A DNA stretch of 64,000 bases from Rhynchopus sp. YZ270_cl-10 (lineage: Eukaryota; Euglenozoa; Diplonemea; Diplonemida; Diplonemidae), in the NCBI GenBank assembly GCA_964035575.1, contig OZ037916.1, forward strand, positions 1,116,001 to 1,180,000, given 5' to 3'. A model generated the notes under the pieces. That model did no database searches. It was given only the letters and a program-made list of their open reading frames with translations, and was not told the DNA's origin. A program made the position numbers and the translations under genes. Below are positions 9,472 to 21,817 of this stretch, piece after piece (the stretch's first letter is position 1; each line of letters opens with the position of its first letter).

Positions 9472-10287
9472 TTTACCCCCCCTCCCCGTGAATATAAAAA
9501 AAACAGAAAAAACAGGGTTGGATTTTTGAGGAGCGGGGCGTGTGAGAATGTGGTTCTTTTCACGTTGCCGGCGGGGTTTTTGTGTGAGTGTGAGTGTGTG
9601 GAAGTATAGGGGGGGGTTTTTCCTCGTAGGTTTGTGTGTGTGTGTGTGTGTTCTGTTTTCCCAATGGGGTATGTGCTGTGTGGATTCGTTGCCGGTTTGT
9701 TTTTTTTTAGGTGTGGTTGTTGCCGTGTCGAGTTGATTGTTTTCCCTTCGCTCTATCCTCTATCCTAATGGGGGGAGGGGAGAAAATGTGTGTGTGCGCT
9801 GTCTGCTGAGCAGGCTAGCATTTTTAGGTGGTGTGTGGAATAGGATTTTTTTTTTGTACTGGACTGTAGTCTCAGCTTGTTGTTTTATATAGGTGACCTC
9901 AGTGTTGTGTTCCAGGACACATGCTTTTCTTGAGTCTTTAAATCATGTTATTACCCCCTTCCCAGTCAGGATGGGGAAAATGACTGTGTACCTGCTTACA
10001 GTCTCCCTGTTAGCAACTCTCAAGTGCACCACTCCGAAGTTGGTAACCCGCGGAGTGTCAGAGTGCCTGCGTCCCAGAGAGGCGTGTTGCACATACCAAC
10101 TTCACTTTTTATATTATAGGTGACTCTGCACGAAGGACCATGGTCTCATCTTACTATTTTGCTTCTCTCTATTTCTTGACATGAATTTGTCAGCCGGAAT
10201 TGGACCGTCTCAAAAAAAAGGACAACTTAAACAAACGAGTGCACAGTGTTGTTGCCAATTTTTTTTTCCCTAAAAAAAAAAAACCTC
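9472..10287. other. Spacer downstream of VHS-GAT gene
   Basis: No gene. GT-rich tracts (TGTGTGTG near 9630), then a possible type I fragment near 9893 (ATAGGTGACC) and the tandem type V/type I pair at 10065-10160. Confidence 0.5.
10065..10160 (+). repeat. Tandem type V and type I modules
   Basis: CCCAGAGAGGCGTGTTGCAC and CAACTTCACTTTT (type V) are followed directly by ATAGGTGACTCTGCACGAAGG ending TCATCTTACTATTTTGC (diverged type I, outer arms GGTGA/TCATC kept). Such head-to-tail joining recurs at 46146-46235 and 53721-53885. Confidence 0.55.
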
Positions 10288-10293
10288 AATCTT

Positions 10294-11669
10294 TATACAT
10301 AGCGCTCTAATTAGAGTATTAGGGTATAATTAGAGTCTGGGATTTTGGGCCAAGTCAGTTAGAGTCCAGTTAGAGTATAATTAGAGTCGCTTTTCTTCAA
10401 TTAGACTATAATTAGAGTGCAGTTAGAGCATAATTAGACTCTAACTACACTCTAATTATAGTCTAATTAGAGTAAAACAACAGGCTTCTTGTAGGTGCAA
10501 ACGCCGTAAGGAACCGGTCCCCCTAAGGTTCCTCTGTAGGACCCAGGTGCCCAGGTACCCACATAGCTGAAAATAAGACTTGGGGAACCGAGTTATCAGG
10601 ACACAATATGTGAAGGCGCTGTGGGTCCGCCTGAAAGCGGGTCGGGGACCCGGTCGCGGGAGGGTGGGGGCCTAGTCCTAGTCCTACTGTACCTAGTACC
10701 CGGTACCGGGAGTAGGCGCAACCCGGGACTCGGGACCCGGCTTATTCTCAGCTATGGGTACCCAGGTACTCAAACCCGCGCAGTGGCACATGCCCTCAAG
10801 TGTGAGTGACCCACACATTAGGGAATGCGATGCAAAAACTCTATGTGCACCTTCGGTGCAACGGCGCAGACAGGCCAAGCAGCGTTGGACTCAGAGGAAT
10901 GCCCGCTGTGCAGGTATCAAACATGAGAACCAACTCCCAGCAACAAGGGGCGCCTTTTGGCGGGCGTTATTGAAGGTGTTTCGGGTGCAAAGTTTTCTAC
11001 AAATGTTGATGCGCGGGTACAGAAGTGGTGTCTTGTTCTTTCATCTCTAGGAATGTAAATGTCAATCGCGTTTAACTACCACTAAGGGGTCGAAGGGATA
11101 ATCCCAGTATCAACGGCTGTGTTGACGGGAAATCTATAGCGAGCATACGTTCATTTCATCCGAAGAAATACTACTTATGAACCCAGGAGAGATCCAAGCC
11201 TGAACGCGCTGAACAACTACCCGCGATTGACTTAGATGTTATACCAAAGAGAATTCATAACAAAACAACACCCTGCCCCATACACCAAATAGCCATGCTT
11301 CAAGTGCATGCCCTGGGCCAAAATTCCTGTGCTACAAAGGCAACAAGACCATCCACAAGGAGTGTGAATTGTGCACTGGTTTTCTGGGGGAACAAACAAT
11401 ATTTTCTTGTGTCTGGTTCTCTGCAAGCAGAGAACAGACTTTCTGGATTACAAATTCGAATTTCTTGCACTAGCTATGCCCCCTGGGTTGATGGCTATAG
11501 CATTGATTGATGTGCCCCTCTTTATTGACCCTCTTATAGGACTCTAATTAGACTCTAATTAGAGTCCAGTTAGAGTATTAGAGTTCAGTTAGAGTTTTAA
11601 AGACTCTAATTATACTCGAACTGCCGACTCTAATTATCTAGTTAGAGTCTAATTGGAGCGCTATGTATA
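10294..11669. mobile_element. Non-autonomous DNA element with TCTAATTAGAGT subterminal repeats
   Basis: Terminal inverted repeats TATACATAGCGCTC (10294) and GAGCGCTATGTATA (ends 11669), flanked by a perfect 6-bp target duplication AATCTT (10288-10293 and 11670-11675). About 170 bp at the left end and 130 bp at the right are built from palindromic TCTAATTAGAGT-like units, as expected of transposase-binding subterminal repeats. The interior holds a second inverted repeat (near 10540-10580 against 10738-10772, GTACCCA...AGCTGAAAATAAG) and a stretch around 11270-11420 that in one frame gives a cysteine-containing peptide. No transposase is visible. Superfamily not assigned; 1376 bp. Confidence 0.85.
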
Positions 11670-11907
11670 AATCTTTGTTTTTTTCAACAACCGGAAAGAA
11701 AATGTGTGATTCTTTTTTTGTTTCCCGTTTTATGTGAGTAGAAAAACGCATTTTAAAAAAGCTCAGAACAAATTCCTTTATTCTTCTTCCATCAAATGGC
11801 TGACTCAGGTTCATCAACCGACAAGACCTCCATTGAGAGTCGTTAAGCCCCTGACAACAACCTTGTGGAAGTCAGCGCAGCTGATGCCGTGCGATAACGA
11901 ATATGAT

Positions 11908-11955
11908 AAGGTGACTAAGCACAGAGAGGTTTAGGATCATCTTATAAACTTTTCT
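11908..11955 (+). repeat. Type I hairpin module upstream of helicase gene
   Basis: AAGGTGACTAAGCACAGAGAGG then TTTAGGATCATCTTATAAAC. Both stems are present, with one changed pair. It ends about 150 bp before the helicase ATG. Confidence 0.75.
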
Positions 11956-12106
11956 TAATATATTGCACCTCTTAACACACACACACACACCACACACCCT
12001 ACGCACCCCACCAGAAAGCCTCTTAGGGAACCCCATTTTCCCTCGGGGGGTTTTTTTTACACAACAGAAACCTTTTCCTGTTTTTTCCCTCCATTTTTTC
12101 CCGAAA

Positions 12107-15100
12107 ATGGCTCTGATCGAGCTGGACCCAACGCTGGAGAACCAGCTGCTGAAGGTGTCTGCGAGTAGTGCGGAAGAGATCCAACACGAGGCGGATCAAT
12201 GTGCTGGGAAGGTCGCATTCACGTTGAGGACTGAAAAGAAGTTAGTGTTGCTGTACGGGCTGCTCACGAAGATGGGGTTTCGGAGGGAATCTGTCGAGAA
12301 GTGTCTTTCCAACCCGACGATTAGTACCCAAACCGCCGCTGTGGATTGGCTCTGCAAACGCGCCCCAGCACACCACCTCCCCCCAGATTGGGTGAGCGAC
12401 AGCGTTCTCCGCACCATCGACCCCGCTCTTCTAAATGCCACGGAACCAGAGGAAATACCTGAAGCCCCAGAACCTGCAGAAGAAGACGGAAAAGAAGAAG
12501 AGAAAAAGGAGAAAAAGGAAAAGAAAGAAAAGAAGGAAAAAAAGGAAAAAAAAGAGAAGAAGGAAAAGGTGTCGTACCAGCCGGAGAAGAAGGAAAAGAA
12601 GGAGAAGAAGGAGAAGGACCCTGATACCCCTGGCTCAGCGAACCTCGATGACGAAGCCCCCGCTGCAGAAGAGGATCCGAAGAAGAAAAAGAAGAAGGGG
12701 AACGTGAAGGGGCCGAACCCTTTGAAGCAGAACCACTTGAAGAAGAAGGAGGAGGAGGAGAAGAAGAGCACCTCAGAGGCTCCGAGGGATAAGCTGGCGA
12801 GAGAGCGGGAACAGGCGATGCGGTGGATCGGCAAATCCCCTACTGAAAACCTCAAGGACTATTGCCACAAACACAAACTAAAAATATCGTACGAACGACA
12901 GAGACGGAAGGGCGCAGACACGACCCGCGACGTCCGAATGATGGTCGCCTTGAGCAATGACATCAAAGGAATCGTTACACGCTCTGAACACCACGCCCCC
13001 GACACATGCCCCAACGAAGCCGATGCACGTGAACTCGCCGCCACCGTTGCACTATATGACCTTCTTCACGCAAAGAACATTCCCTTATACAAATCTCTCC
13101 CTCCAACTTACCGCGACCTATGGCTCCAATGGGCCGCCGAAGCGGAAAAGTTAGAACGTGAAGGAAAAGATTTGACAGATCGTCGTCGTACCACATTCGT
13201 CCACAACGCTATTGAATCTGATAAGAAAACGCACAAAATCGCACCCCCGATGGAAACGCTGCAGGACGACGAGCTTCAGGAGGAGGTCATCCATGATGTG
13301 ATGGACGACACATCGACCGAAGAGGATTGGGAGGCGGAAGAGGCGAAGAATGCGGAGGTGGTTCAGAGCGAAGCAGATGAAACGGAGAAAGCATCTTGGG
13401 AATATCGTATGGGCCTGCCTGCAACACAGGAGCTGGCTGCGGTGAGCGGGAATCTACCGATTGCGGTGCTTCGTGCGCAGGTCAACGCAACGTTGAAGAG
13501 CAAGCAATGCGTCATCATCTGCGGAGAAACTGGAAGCGGAAAGACCACTCAAGTACCCAAATTCATTCTCGAGGATGCGGTGTATGGGAAGGGGCTTTCC
13601 TCAGCAAATATTGTGTGCTGCCAGCCGCGTCGTATCTCTGCCGTCAGTGTTGCCGAGCGTGTCGCTGCGGAGCTGGGAATGGATATGAAAACCCTAGTGG
13701 GGTTCCACCACCGTGGGCAGCGTTGTGTGCCAACCAACTGCCGTCTTACCTTCTGTACAACAGGGATTCTCCTGCGTTATCTTCATGGCGACCCCATGCT
13801 GAACAACTACACCCACGTTATTGTCGATGAGGTGCACGAGAGAGGGGTATGTAGAAAAAGAAAATGAAGAAGAAGAAAAAAATAAAACACATCCACACAG
13901 TTGCAATCAGACTTCTTGCTGCAAATCCTGAAAGATTTGTTGAAGGTCAGAAAAGACCTGCGGGTGATATTAATGAGTGCGACGGTATGCAAAACATTTT
14001 GTGCGATACAATTTTGAAATTCGTGTGTCACAACAAAAACATCACAGATCGAAACCCGCCTCTTCTCCAACTACTTTGGTGGTGCGCCCGTTCTGACTGC
14101 GCCTGGGAGAACGTATGTGCGTCGTCGCCCACGACTGCTCTCTCCTCCCCTTCACAACACAGTTCACCTCTCCCCTTCCCTAGACACATAGGTGACCCCT
14201 TGTGGTCGTCTGCTGTGACTTCAGTCATAGTGATGGCTGTATTGTGAGAATTTCCCATCATACATAGTACACATCACAACACAGCTGTATTGTGATGTGT
14301 AGTACCGTAATCGTAAAAATTCTGGGACGTAAAAATGTCCCAAGTTTCAGATTTTTCCCAATTGTCCCAGTTTTGTTACGTCCCAGAATTTTTACGATTA
14401 CGGTATGTACTCTATGTCTAGCATTATGACAGACAATTATTACAATACGGCCACCACTATTCAGCCTCCCCCCTTTTGAACCATGTTCCGCTCTTTGAAA
14501 CACCCACAACTACTTTTCAACACAGCCACCCAGTGAAGGTCAACTGGCTAGAGGACCTCCTCAATGTGACCGGGTACACGACGACGAACAGGTATGGGGG
14601 TTTTGTGTTTAGATGACATCAATTTCTCGCACAGATCCTACTTCGTCCGTGATGAGGACCGTATAGCGCAACAGAAGCAGGAGACCATCGATTCGCTGCA
14701 AGGGGGCAACTACAACTCAACCTGCTTGGTATGCGACATTACTTTTAGATGACTTTTTGTACAGCATTTGCAGATCTGAAGGGACTTTGGGGACCTTCGT
14801 TTCTTCTCAGATCTAAACCACCGAAATAGATGTAGGAACGCATGGTTGTGGGGTCCACCCAAGTTGCACCAATTTATATACACACTGTCCACGAGAGGAC
14901 TTTGTATTTTGGTTCTTTATTCTCTTTTCATCTTCCTCAACCCTTCCCCTCCCCTCCCCTCCGTTGTTGTCAGACCGGCCTTGCCGCCACATCCTTGTAG
15001 GGAGTTGTGCTGTCTGTATACTACTTTGGGATACTCATGTTGTGTTTTTTGTTTATTTTGTTATTTTCCTTTTCTTTGTAATTTTATTCTCCTGGTACGG

Positions 15101-18100
15101 GTCATCTGGGCAAGCGTCGCTCAACCAATGATACGTGGACGCCGTTTTTTATTACGCCAGATACAAGTTAGAATATCACGTTTTTCGTTTTCTTTTCAGC
15201 TGATTTTCCTTTTCTAGCGTTTGTCGACCAGTGGTTGTTTCTCGGTAACTGATCATTATTGAATTCACCACGACTCTTTGGTCCCTATTCATGTCGGTTC
15301 TCGGTCCTCGTACTTTTTAGGGCTACGTGCTTTATATACTACTTATATGTAGTTATGTATTTTCCAAGTGGACCCGACTACCCGATGTTTTACATCATTT
15401 TCTTTTACTTTTAATCCTACCTTTTAGCGAAAAACACTCCCACCCTCCCCAATACAGAAATCTGTTTTTGTCCCCAGACTGCCCCCCTGTTTGGATACGG
15501 AGTGCCTTTTGTTTTAAATAAAAAGTAATTTAGGGTAGCACAATTAAAAACCTTGTTTAGTGTCCCACCGCTCCCCAAAAATCTGTTCGCACGCACGCAA
15601 AAAAAAAAAATAACTAGTCAAAAAAAAATAATTTTTCCCTCACCTATTTTGCCCTCTTTTCAGGCTATTTCCTAACTCTGGGGCGTTTTGTTGCATTTCT
15701 GAGCCAATCCCGGCTTGTGGTGGGGTGAATACGGAAAAATGGACAAAATTTTAGTGACTTAAATTTTCGCAAAATATGAACCCATACTCGTAAACAAGGG
15801 TCATTTTCAGGAAAATTCGGAAAATTCCGACATTTGGAAGCAATTTTTTCCCCTGAAAAAACAGTGGGTTTTCAGCCCGAAAACATACCGCAATTGGGAT
15901 TTCCGGAATCCGTCCGCACTGTGGTGGGGTCACTTTGCCGAAATGGCCAAATTCTTGGTTTTGGTCAAAATCCATGTAGGGTAAAGAGCGCCAAGGTAAA
16001 TCCCACAACCAGATTTTCTCTCCCTGATCCTGACGTCTTGAAACATGAAAATGCGCGAAAACACCGGCATTTACATTTTCGGAATCCGTCCGTTCTGTGG
16101 TGGGGTCAATTTGCCGAAATGGACAAGTTCTTGGTTTTGGTCAAAACCCGTCAGTGTAAGGTAAAGGGGGCAAGTGTTTGCCTGTAGAAATTGGTAGGGA
16201 ACAGGCAGCGCCGCAGGCGCACGGTACCCAACTTTTTTTATTCTTGTACCTTTTCTCCACTTTCTTTTGATTGCACGAGCCGATTGCTCTCCACGGTGGG
16301 GTCACATGTGTGTCCAAAAACACTCTGAGGTACTATTATTCTGAAATATGAGATTCAATGGTTTCTTAAGGAAATCTTCATAACGTGAGATCTCTGAAAA
16401 TCCTCGAAAACGAACCCCGCCGGAGGCGGATTTTTTTTTATACACGTGCGAGCAAAAATGCTTATTTCTTGCTTATTTCGCACATTTGGGAGCACGGGAC
16501 CCCAACATTATTTTTTTCTGGTCGCTTTTTCCCAGACAGAAGTGCCCTACCTACCTTCCCCCTTACGGCCCTCCGAGACTTCGTCCGTCCTGACTTCAAC
16601 CTACCAACCATAAAAATTATTTTTTTTGTAGTTGTGTCCCAATTTTTTTTTTTTTTTGGGATTTCCAAAAATCTGTTCGCGCGCAGGACACTAAACAATA
16701 TTTTTAATTGTGCTACCCTTATTGCTTTTATCTATTCAAAAAAAATATTTATTTATCAAAAATCCCCTCCCCTCCGCACAGGACATGGTCGCACACCTGG
16801 ACGAATCAGTCGTGAACAACCCCCTCATCGAGGCCACCATGTCGCACATCGTGGAGAACTACCCCGACCACTCCGACGGCGCCATCCTGATCTTCCTCCC
16901 CGGCATCCAGGAGATCAACATGCTGTACTCCTACCTGATGGATCTGGAGCAGTGGAGGAACCCACACCACTACAAAATCTTATGCCTCCACTCGATGCTT
17001 GCCGGCAACGAGCAGATGAACGTCTTCCGCAAAACCCATGCACGCAAAATCGTCTTGGCCACGAACATTGCCGAAACGTCCCTCACAATCCCTGAAGTCG
17101 TCTTCGTCATTGATACTGGCCGTGTACGCGAGGTGCGGTACGAAGCTTCTTCTAAGATGCGGTGTTTGGTTTCGACTATTGTTTCGCGTGCATCGGCGAA
17201 ACAACGTTGGGGACGTGCTGGGCGTGTACGTGAGGGGTATTGCTTTACGATGTATTCACGCAACTCATATGAGAACATCATGCGAGAAAACCAAGAGCCA
17301 GAGATGCTCCGCTCGCCTTTAGAAGACATCTGCCTTCAGATCCTTTGCGTTAGCCGCAAACGCTCTGTCGAAAAATTCCTCAAACACTCCATATCACCAC
17401 CAAACCCTACCCAAGTCACTGCCGCCATGTCCCTCCTCAGAGACATCGGGGCAGTTGCCGGTGGTGAAACAGACTCCTCCTTGACGCCCCTTGGGGAGAG
17501 TCTAGCCAATATGCCGCTGGACGTCCGTCTCGGCAAAACGCTTCTCTTCGCGATAGTGTTCAATATACAAAAGGTGGTGCTCCCAATAGTAGCAGGCATG
17601 TCCATTAAGTCCCCATTTCTGCTGTCGCACGAAGGGAAGCAACGTGAATTTGCGTCAGAGTTTTCGGACCACGTTGCATTGTACAATTTATACCAAGAAT
17701 GGTCGGAGGCAAAGTCGAAAGGGCAAGGTGCAGAACGCAGATTTTGCCAAGATGCGTGCGTCAGTGATAGAACCATGAAGAGTATTGCCGAGGTGTGTGT
17801 AGACCTAGAACGGCACATAGCGCGTGAAGGGTTCGAACAAGGTATTGCCTCGGTTCCTGGACTGAAGTGTGGTGATACGTTGCTCCCCTCGATTCTCAGT
17901 GCCGGTCTCCAGCCGTCCGTTCTCCGTGGTGAAAGACAAAGCTCGCGAGGGGCGGTTCGCTGGGTCAGCCGCGAGGGCGAGGTGTCTCTCGGGAAAAACT
18001 CGGTTCTGTGCGACGCAGCGGGTCTCCCCAGTTTGTATCTAGTCTTCAACGAGAAGGTGCGAACCGGCCAGAGGGTCTTTGTACGCGAAGCCTCTGCAGT

Positions 18101-18332
18101 TCCTATCATGTCCATTATTCTCTTTGATGGGAAGTTTGTGGTGAACCATGCGGAAGGGGTGGCTACAGCTGCAGGTGGCTGGCTTAGGTTTACCGGAAAG
18201 ACGCGGACGCTATGTGCCCTGGCGGCGTTCCGTGACCGGGTGCAACGTCTTGTACATAACTCATTGCAGAACAAATCTGCGGAAGGGGCAGACGAAGTGC
18301 TTCCACTCCTTTTTAAACTCCTCAAAATGTGA
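12107..18332 (+). CDS. DEAH-box RNA helicase, DHX29/DHX57-like, 6 exons
   Basis: Exons 12107-13846, 13901-13984, 14048-14112, 14526-14591, 14635-14728 and 16782-18332 join in frame to about 1199 aa. A UBA-like helix set (about residues 45-67) is followed by a long Lys/Glu-rich segment (about 125-260). The core carries Walker A GETGSGKTT (473-481), DEVH (574-577), SAT at the end of exon 2, LIFLPG, ATNIAETSLTI and QRWGRAGR. Helicase-associated and OB-fold regions follow, ending LFKLLKM. The exon joins rebuild the conserved blocks DEVHERG-LQSDFLL and LMSAT-IETRLFSNYFGG and PGRT-HPVKV. DHX29/DHX57 relatives act in translation initiation or RNA remodelling. Introns are 54, 63, 413, 43 and 2053 bp, all with GTATG donors. 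The start codon at 12107 follows a leader with T/C tracts; upstream in-frame residues look non-coding. Confidence 0.9.
14303..14405. mobile_element. 103-bp TA-flanked MITE in helicase intron 3
   Basis: Thirty-base inverted ends beginning TACCGTAATCG and containing GTAAAAATTCTGGGACGTAA, with TA at both outer ends. Same length and TIR plan (TACCGT, GTAAAAAT, ACGTAA-like blocks) as the copy at 30240-30342, so one family of Tc1/mariner-type MITEs is likely. A small CACATCACAA/TTGTGATGTG hairpin lies just upstream. Confidence 0.75.
14811..14923 (+). repeat. Type II module in helicase intron 5
   Basis: Contains CCGAAATAGATGTAGG, GCATGGTTGTGGGGTCCACC, CACACTGTCC, ACGAGAGGACTTTG and TATTTTGG, followed by T/C-rich sequence. 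It lies in the sense orientation early in the 2053-bp intron. Confidence 0.7.
15690..16165 (+). repeat. Tandem GGAATCCGTCCGCACTGTGG repeats in helicase intron 5
   Basis: Two good copies (about 15878-15985 and 16045-16150) share AAAACA.CGCA, GGAATCCGTCCG, CTGTGGTGGGGTCA, TTGCCGAAATGG and TTCTTGGTTTTGGTCAAAA. A weaker start (TTGTGGTGGGGTGAAT) lies near 15714. A further copy is at 54608-54690. This array accounts for part of the unusual intron length. Confidence 0.65.
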
Positions 18333-19272
18333 ATAGGGAGTTGGGGAATAAAATTGATGTCGTTTTTAGGCGGTTGAGAGCATCTTTCCAACCATCTTAC
18401 CAAAACCATCTTAAAAAAATGTGTTGCGGTTGGGAGAAATGCCCTTTTTATTTGCCCAAGATGTGTCCGAAAGGTGTTAAGTACATACAACTTCCATTTT
18501 ATAGGTGACTAAGCACGCAGAGGCTTAAGGATCATCTTATAAACTTTTCTTTTATTTCTGTTTCGTTCCCCTCAGTAGGGTCAAAGTGCAACCCTTAAAG
18601 GGGGGGAGGCGGGGAAAGGTTATGATGGCGTTACACTAAAGCGGGAACGTATTTCTTTCGAAATTTTTAAAAGCAAAACAACACCCCCCTTTTGACGGTT
18701 GTTTTTTTTTTTGAACGAATAACGAGCCTAATGTACTTCAAAAGAAGTGTTGTTCACTTTAAAGCTTTTTGCTTTTGTGTGTTTCTTCGTCTCCTTTGTG
18801 AGGAAGGGGTGGGGGGGGGAAACACTGGGAGGGGTAACGAGATAACCCGTCACAACAACGCTAACCAAAAAAAAAAAAAGAAAATAAACCAGTAAAAAAT
18901 AACCGTATTTTTCCTATACACTTTGTCCTGATGACAAGGGGGGTACTTGACACATTTCAACTACTCTCTTTGTTCCTATAGATCGGGCTGAGGGCGAAAC
19001 ACTGATACACGCACCCACTCTGTCTTCTTGTGTCTTCCCCACTCCACTTCAGATTTCAGATGCCACGTGTTGCACTTCTTTCCTGCGACCCTTCTTCAAG
19101 GTGTGACTTTAGACCCTTCTTCACCGGCTGTCTGTGCCATCTGGAGGGTGCATCACCATGACCGAGATTTGCTTCCATTTGTGAACCGCCACGGTGATGA
19201 CAACACATCACTACACCAAACAAACCCAAGCAAACCACTGACAGAAAAGACACAAAAAAACACAAACTCACA
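18333..19272. other. Spacer between helicase and cysteine protease A
   Basis: No gene. Type I module at 18502-18556, G-runs and A-runs near 18600-18890, then a C/T-rich leader region before the protease start. Confidence 0.5.
18502..18556 (+). repeat. Type I hairpin module
   Basis: ATAGGTGACTAAGCACGCAG, then AGGCTTAAGGATCATCTTAT and AAACTTTTCTTTT. Full stem and T-rich tail; about 170 bp after the helicase stop. Confidence 0.75.
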
Positions 19273-20259
19273 ATGCGCACCCTGTCCCTTGTTGTGTGTG
19301 CCCTCCTGGCGAGCCAGGCACACGGGTACTCTGAGCAGTACGTGCGTGCGAACTCGCAGCTGCTGTGGAACACCTTCAAGAACGACCACGGGAAGCAGTA
19401 CTCGAGCATCGCGGAGGAGCAGCGCCGCTACGGGATCTTCACCGCCAACATGCTGAAGGCGTCGCGTTTCGAGAAGGAGCAGACGAAGGGAGCCCAGTTC
19501 GGGATGAACGTGTTCTCCGACATGTCTGCTGCTGAGTTCAAGTCGTACCACAACATGAAGGTGGAGAAGAAGCAGTCGCCCCCTGCCATGTTCACTGAGG
19601 AGCAGGTGGCTGCCGCTGCCGACTCGAAGGACTGGAGGTCGGCTGGTGCCGTGACCCACGTGAAGAACCAGGCACAGTGCGGGTCGTGCTGGGCGTTCTC
19701 CACCACCGGAGGAATTGAGGGCCAGTGGCAGCTGTCCGGGAAGACCCTGACCTCGGTGTCCGAGCAGGAGCTTGTGTCGTGCGACAAGGTCGACCAGGGC
19801 TGCAACGGAGGTCTGATGGACAACGCCCTGAAGTGGCTGATCTCGAACCACAACGGAGTCATCGTGACTGAGGACTCGTACCCCTACAAGTCGGGCACCG
19901 GAATCCGCCACGAGTGCGAGTCCGTGACCGGGAAGCCCGTCGGAGCCACCATCTCGTCGTACAAGGACATCACCCACACCGAGGCACAGATGAAGGCCTT
20001 CGTCTCCACCGGAGGACCCCTCTCCATCGCCGTTGACGCGCAGAAGTGGCAGTCGTACTCCGGAGGAGTGCTGACGACCTGCTGTGGAATCTTCGGATGC
20101 CAGCTTGACCACGGAGTGCTCATTGTCGGATACGGCGCTGACTACTGGATCATCAAGAACTCCTGGGGACCGACCTGGGGAGAGTCTGGATACATCCGTG
20201 TGTCCTACGGCTCGAACGAGTGCGGCCTGAACGAGTCCCCTGTGACCTCGATTGTCTGA
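19273..20259 (+). CDS. Papain-family (C1A) cathepsin L-like cysteine protease A
   Basis: 328 aa, intronless. Signal peptide about residues 1-18 (MRTLSLVVCALLASQAHG). I29-type propeptide (LLWNTFKNDHGKQYSS ... FGMNVFSDMSAAEFKSYH), then the mature enzyme from about residue 115 with catalytic Cys in QCGSCWAFSTTGGIEGQW, CNGGLMDNAL, catalytic His in LDHGVLIVGYG and Asn in WIIKNSWGPTWGESGY. Paired cysteines and the oxyanion Gln are in place, so it should be active in lysosome-like compartments or secreted. It lacks the long C-terminal extension of trypanosomatid cruzipain. Its paralogue is at 23957; each is followed by a polyubiquitin gene. Confidence 0.95.
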   Translation: MRTLSLVVCALLASQAHGYSEQYVRANSQLLWNTFKNDHGKQYSSIAEEQRRYGIFTANMLKASRFEKEQTKGAQFGMNVFSDMSAAEFKSYHNMKVEKKQSPPAMFTEEQVAAAADSKDWRSAGAVTHVKNQAQCGSCWAFSTTGGIEGQWQLSGKTLTSVSEQELVSCDKVDQGCNGGLMDNALKWLISNHNGVIVTEDSYPYKSGTGIRHECESVTGKPVGATISSYKDITHTEAQMKAFVSTGGPLSIAVDAQKWQSYSGGVLTTCCGIFGCQLDHGVLIVGYGADYWIIKNSWGPTWGESGYIRVSYGSNECGLNESPVTSIV

Positions 20260-21505
<1,246 letters not shown>

Positions 21506-21817
21506 ACGTGACTGAAGTGCAATGCACACGCTTGTCCTTGTGGAGCTCTCAGCGTGTCTGTGCCAGTATTGTTGAGAGAAGCTGTGTGGTGAACAATTGA
21601 TAAAGACTTGTGGAAACACAACTAAATGTAACATTACTCGCGTTGGCTGAAGCCCCTGACGTGGTACCTGCACGTCATCTATCTCAGGGGTGGAGGCAAT
21701 GACTTATTCTTAACTTTTTATTTGACACAAAACAAAACTACCGAAAAAGGAAAAAGAGCAAATGCATAGAGGCCCAGTTCTCCTTTTCACAAGCAAGAAA
21801 TAGTGGACTTTGATATG
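21506..21817 (+). repeat. Duplicated 3' flank of polyubiquitin A
   Basis: Almost identical to 26226-26536 after polyubiquitin B, starting right at the stop codons (ACGTGACTGAAGTGCAATGC...). Homology breaks at GATATG, where the foldback element is inserted, and resumes at 23540. Confidence 0.9.

Noticed and set aside
10020-10110. 5S rRNA-like block (CCGAAGTTGGTAACCCGC)
   Set aside because: Only a short resemblance; no 5S internal control region or complete fold.
17336-18490. 384-aa minus-strand ORF over the helicase C-terminus
   Set aside because: The sense strand carries clear DEAH helicase motifs; the antisense reading has no recognisable features.
19153-20112. 319-aa minus-strand ORF over protease A (similar ones at 20486-21475, 23615-24955 and 25491-26195)
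   Set aside because: Mirrors of GC-rich, strongly biased codons of the protease and ubiquitin genes; the antisense proteins have no domain and follow the sense repeats.
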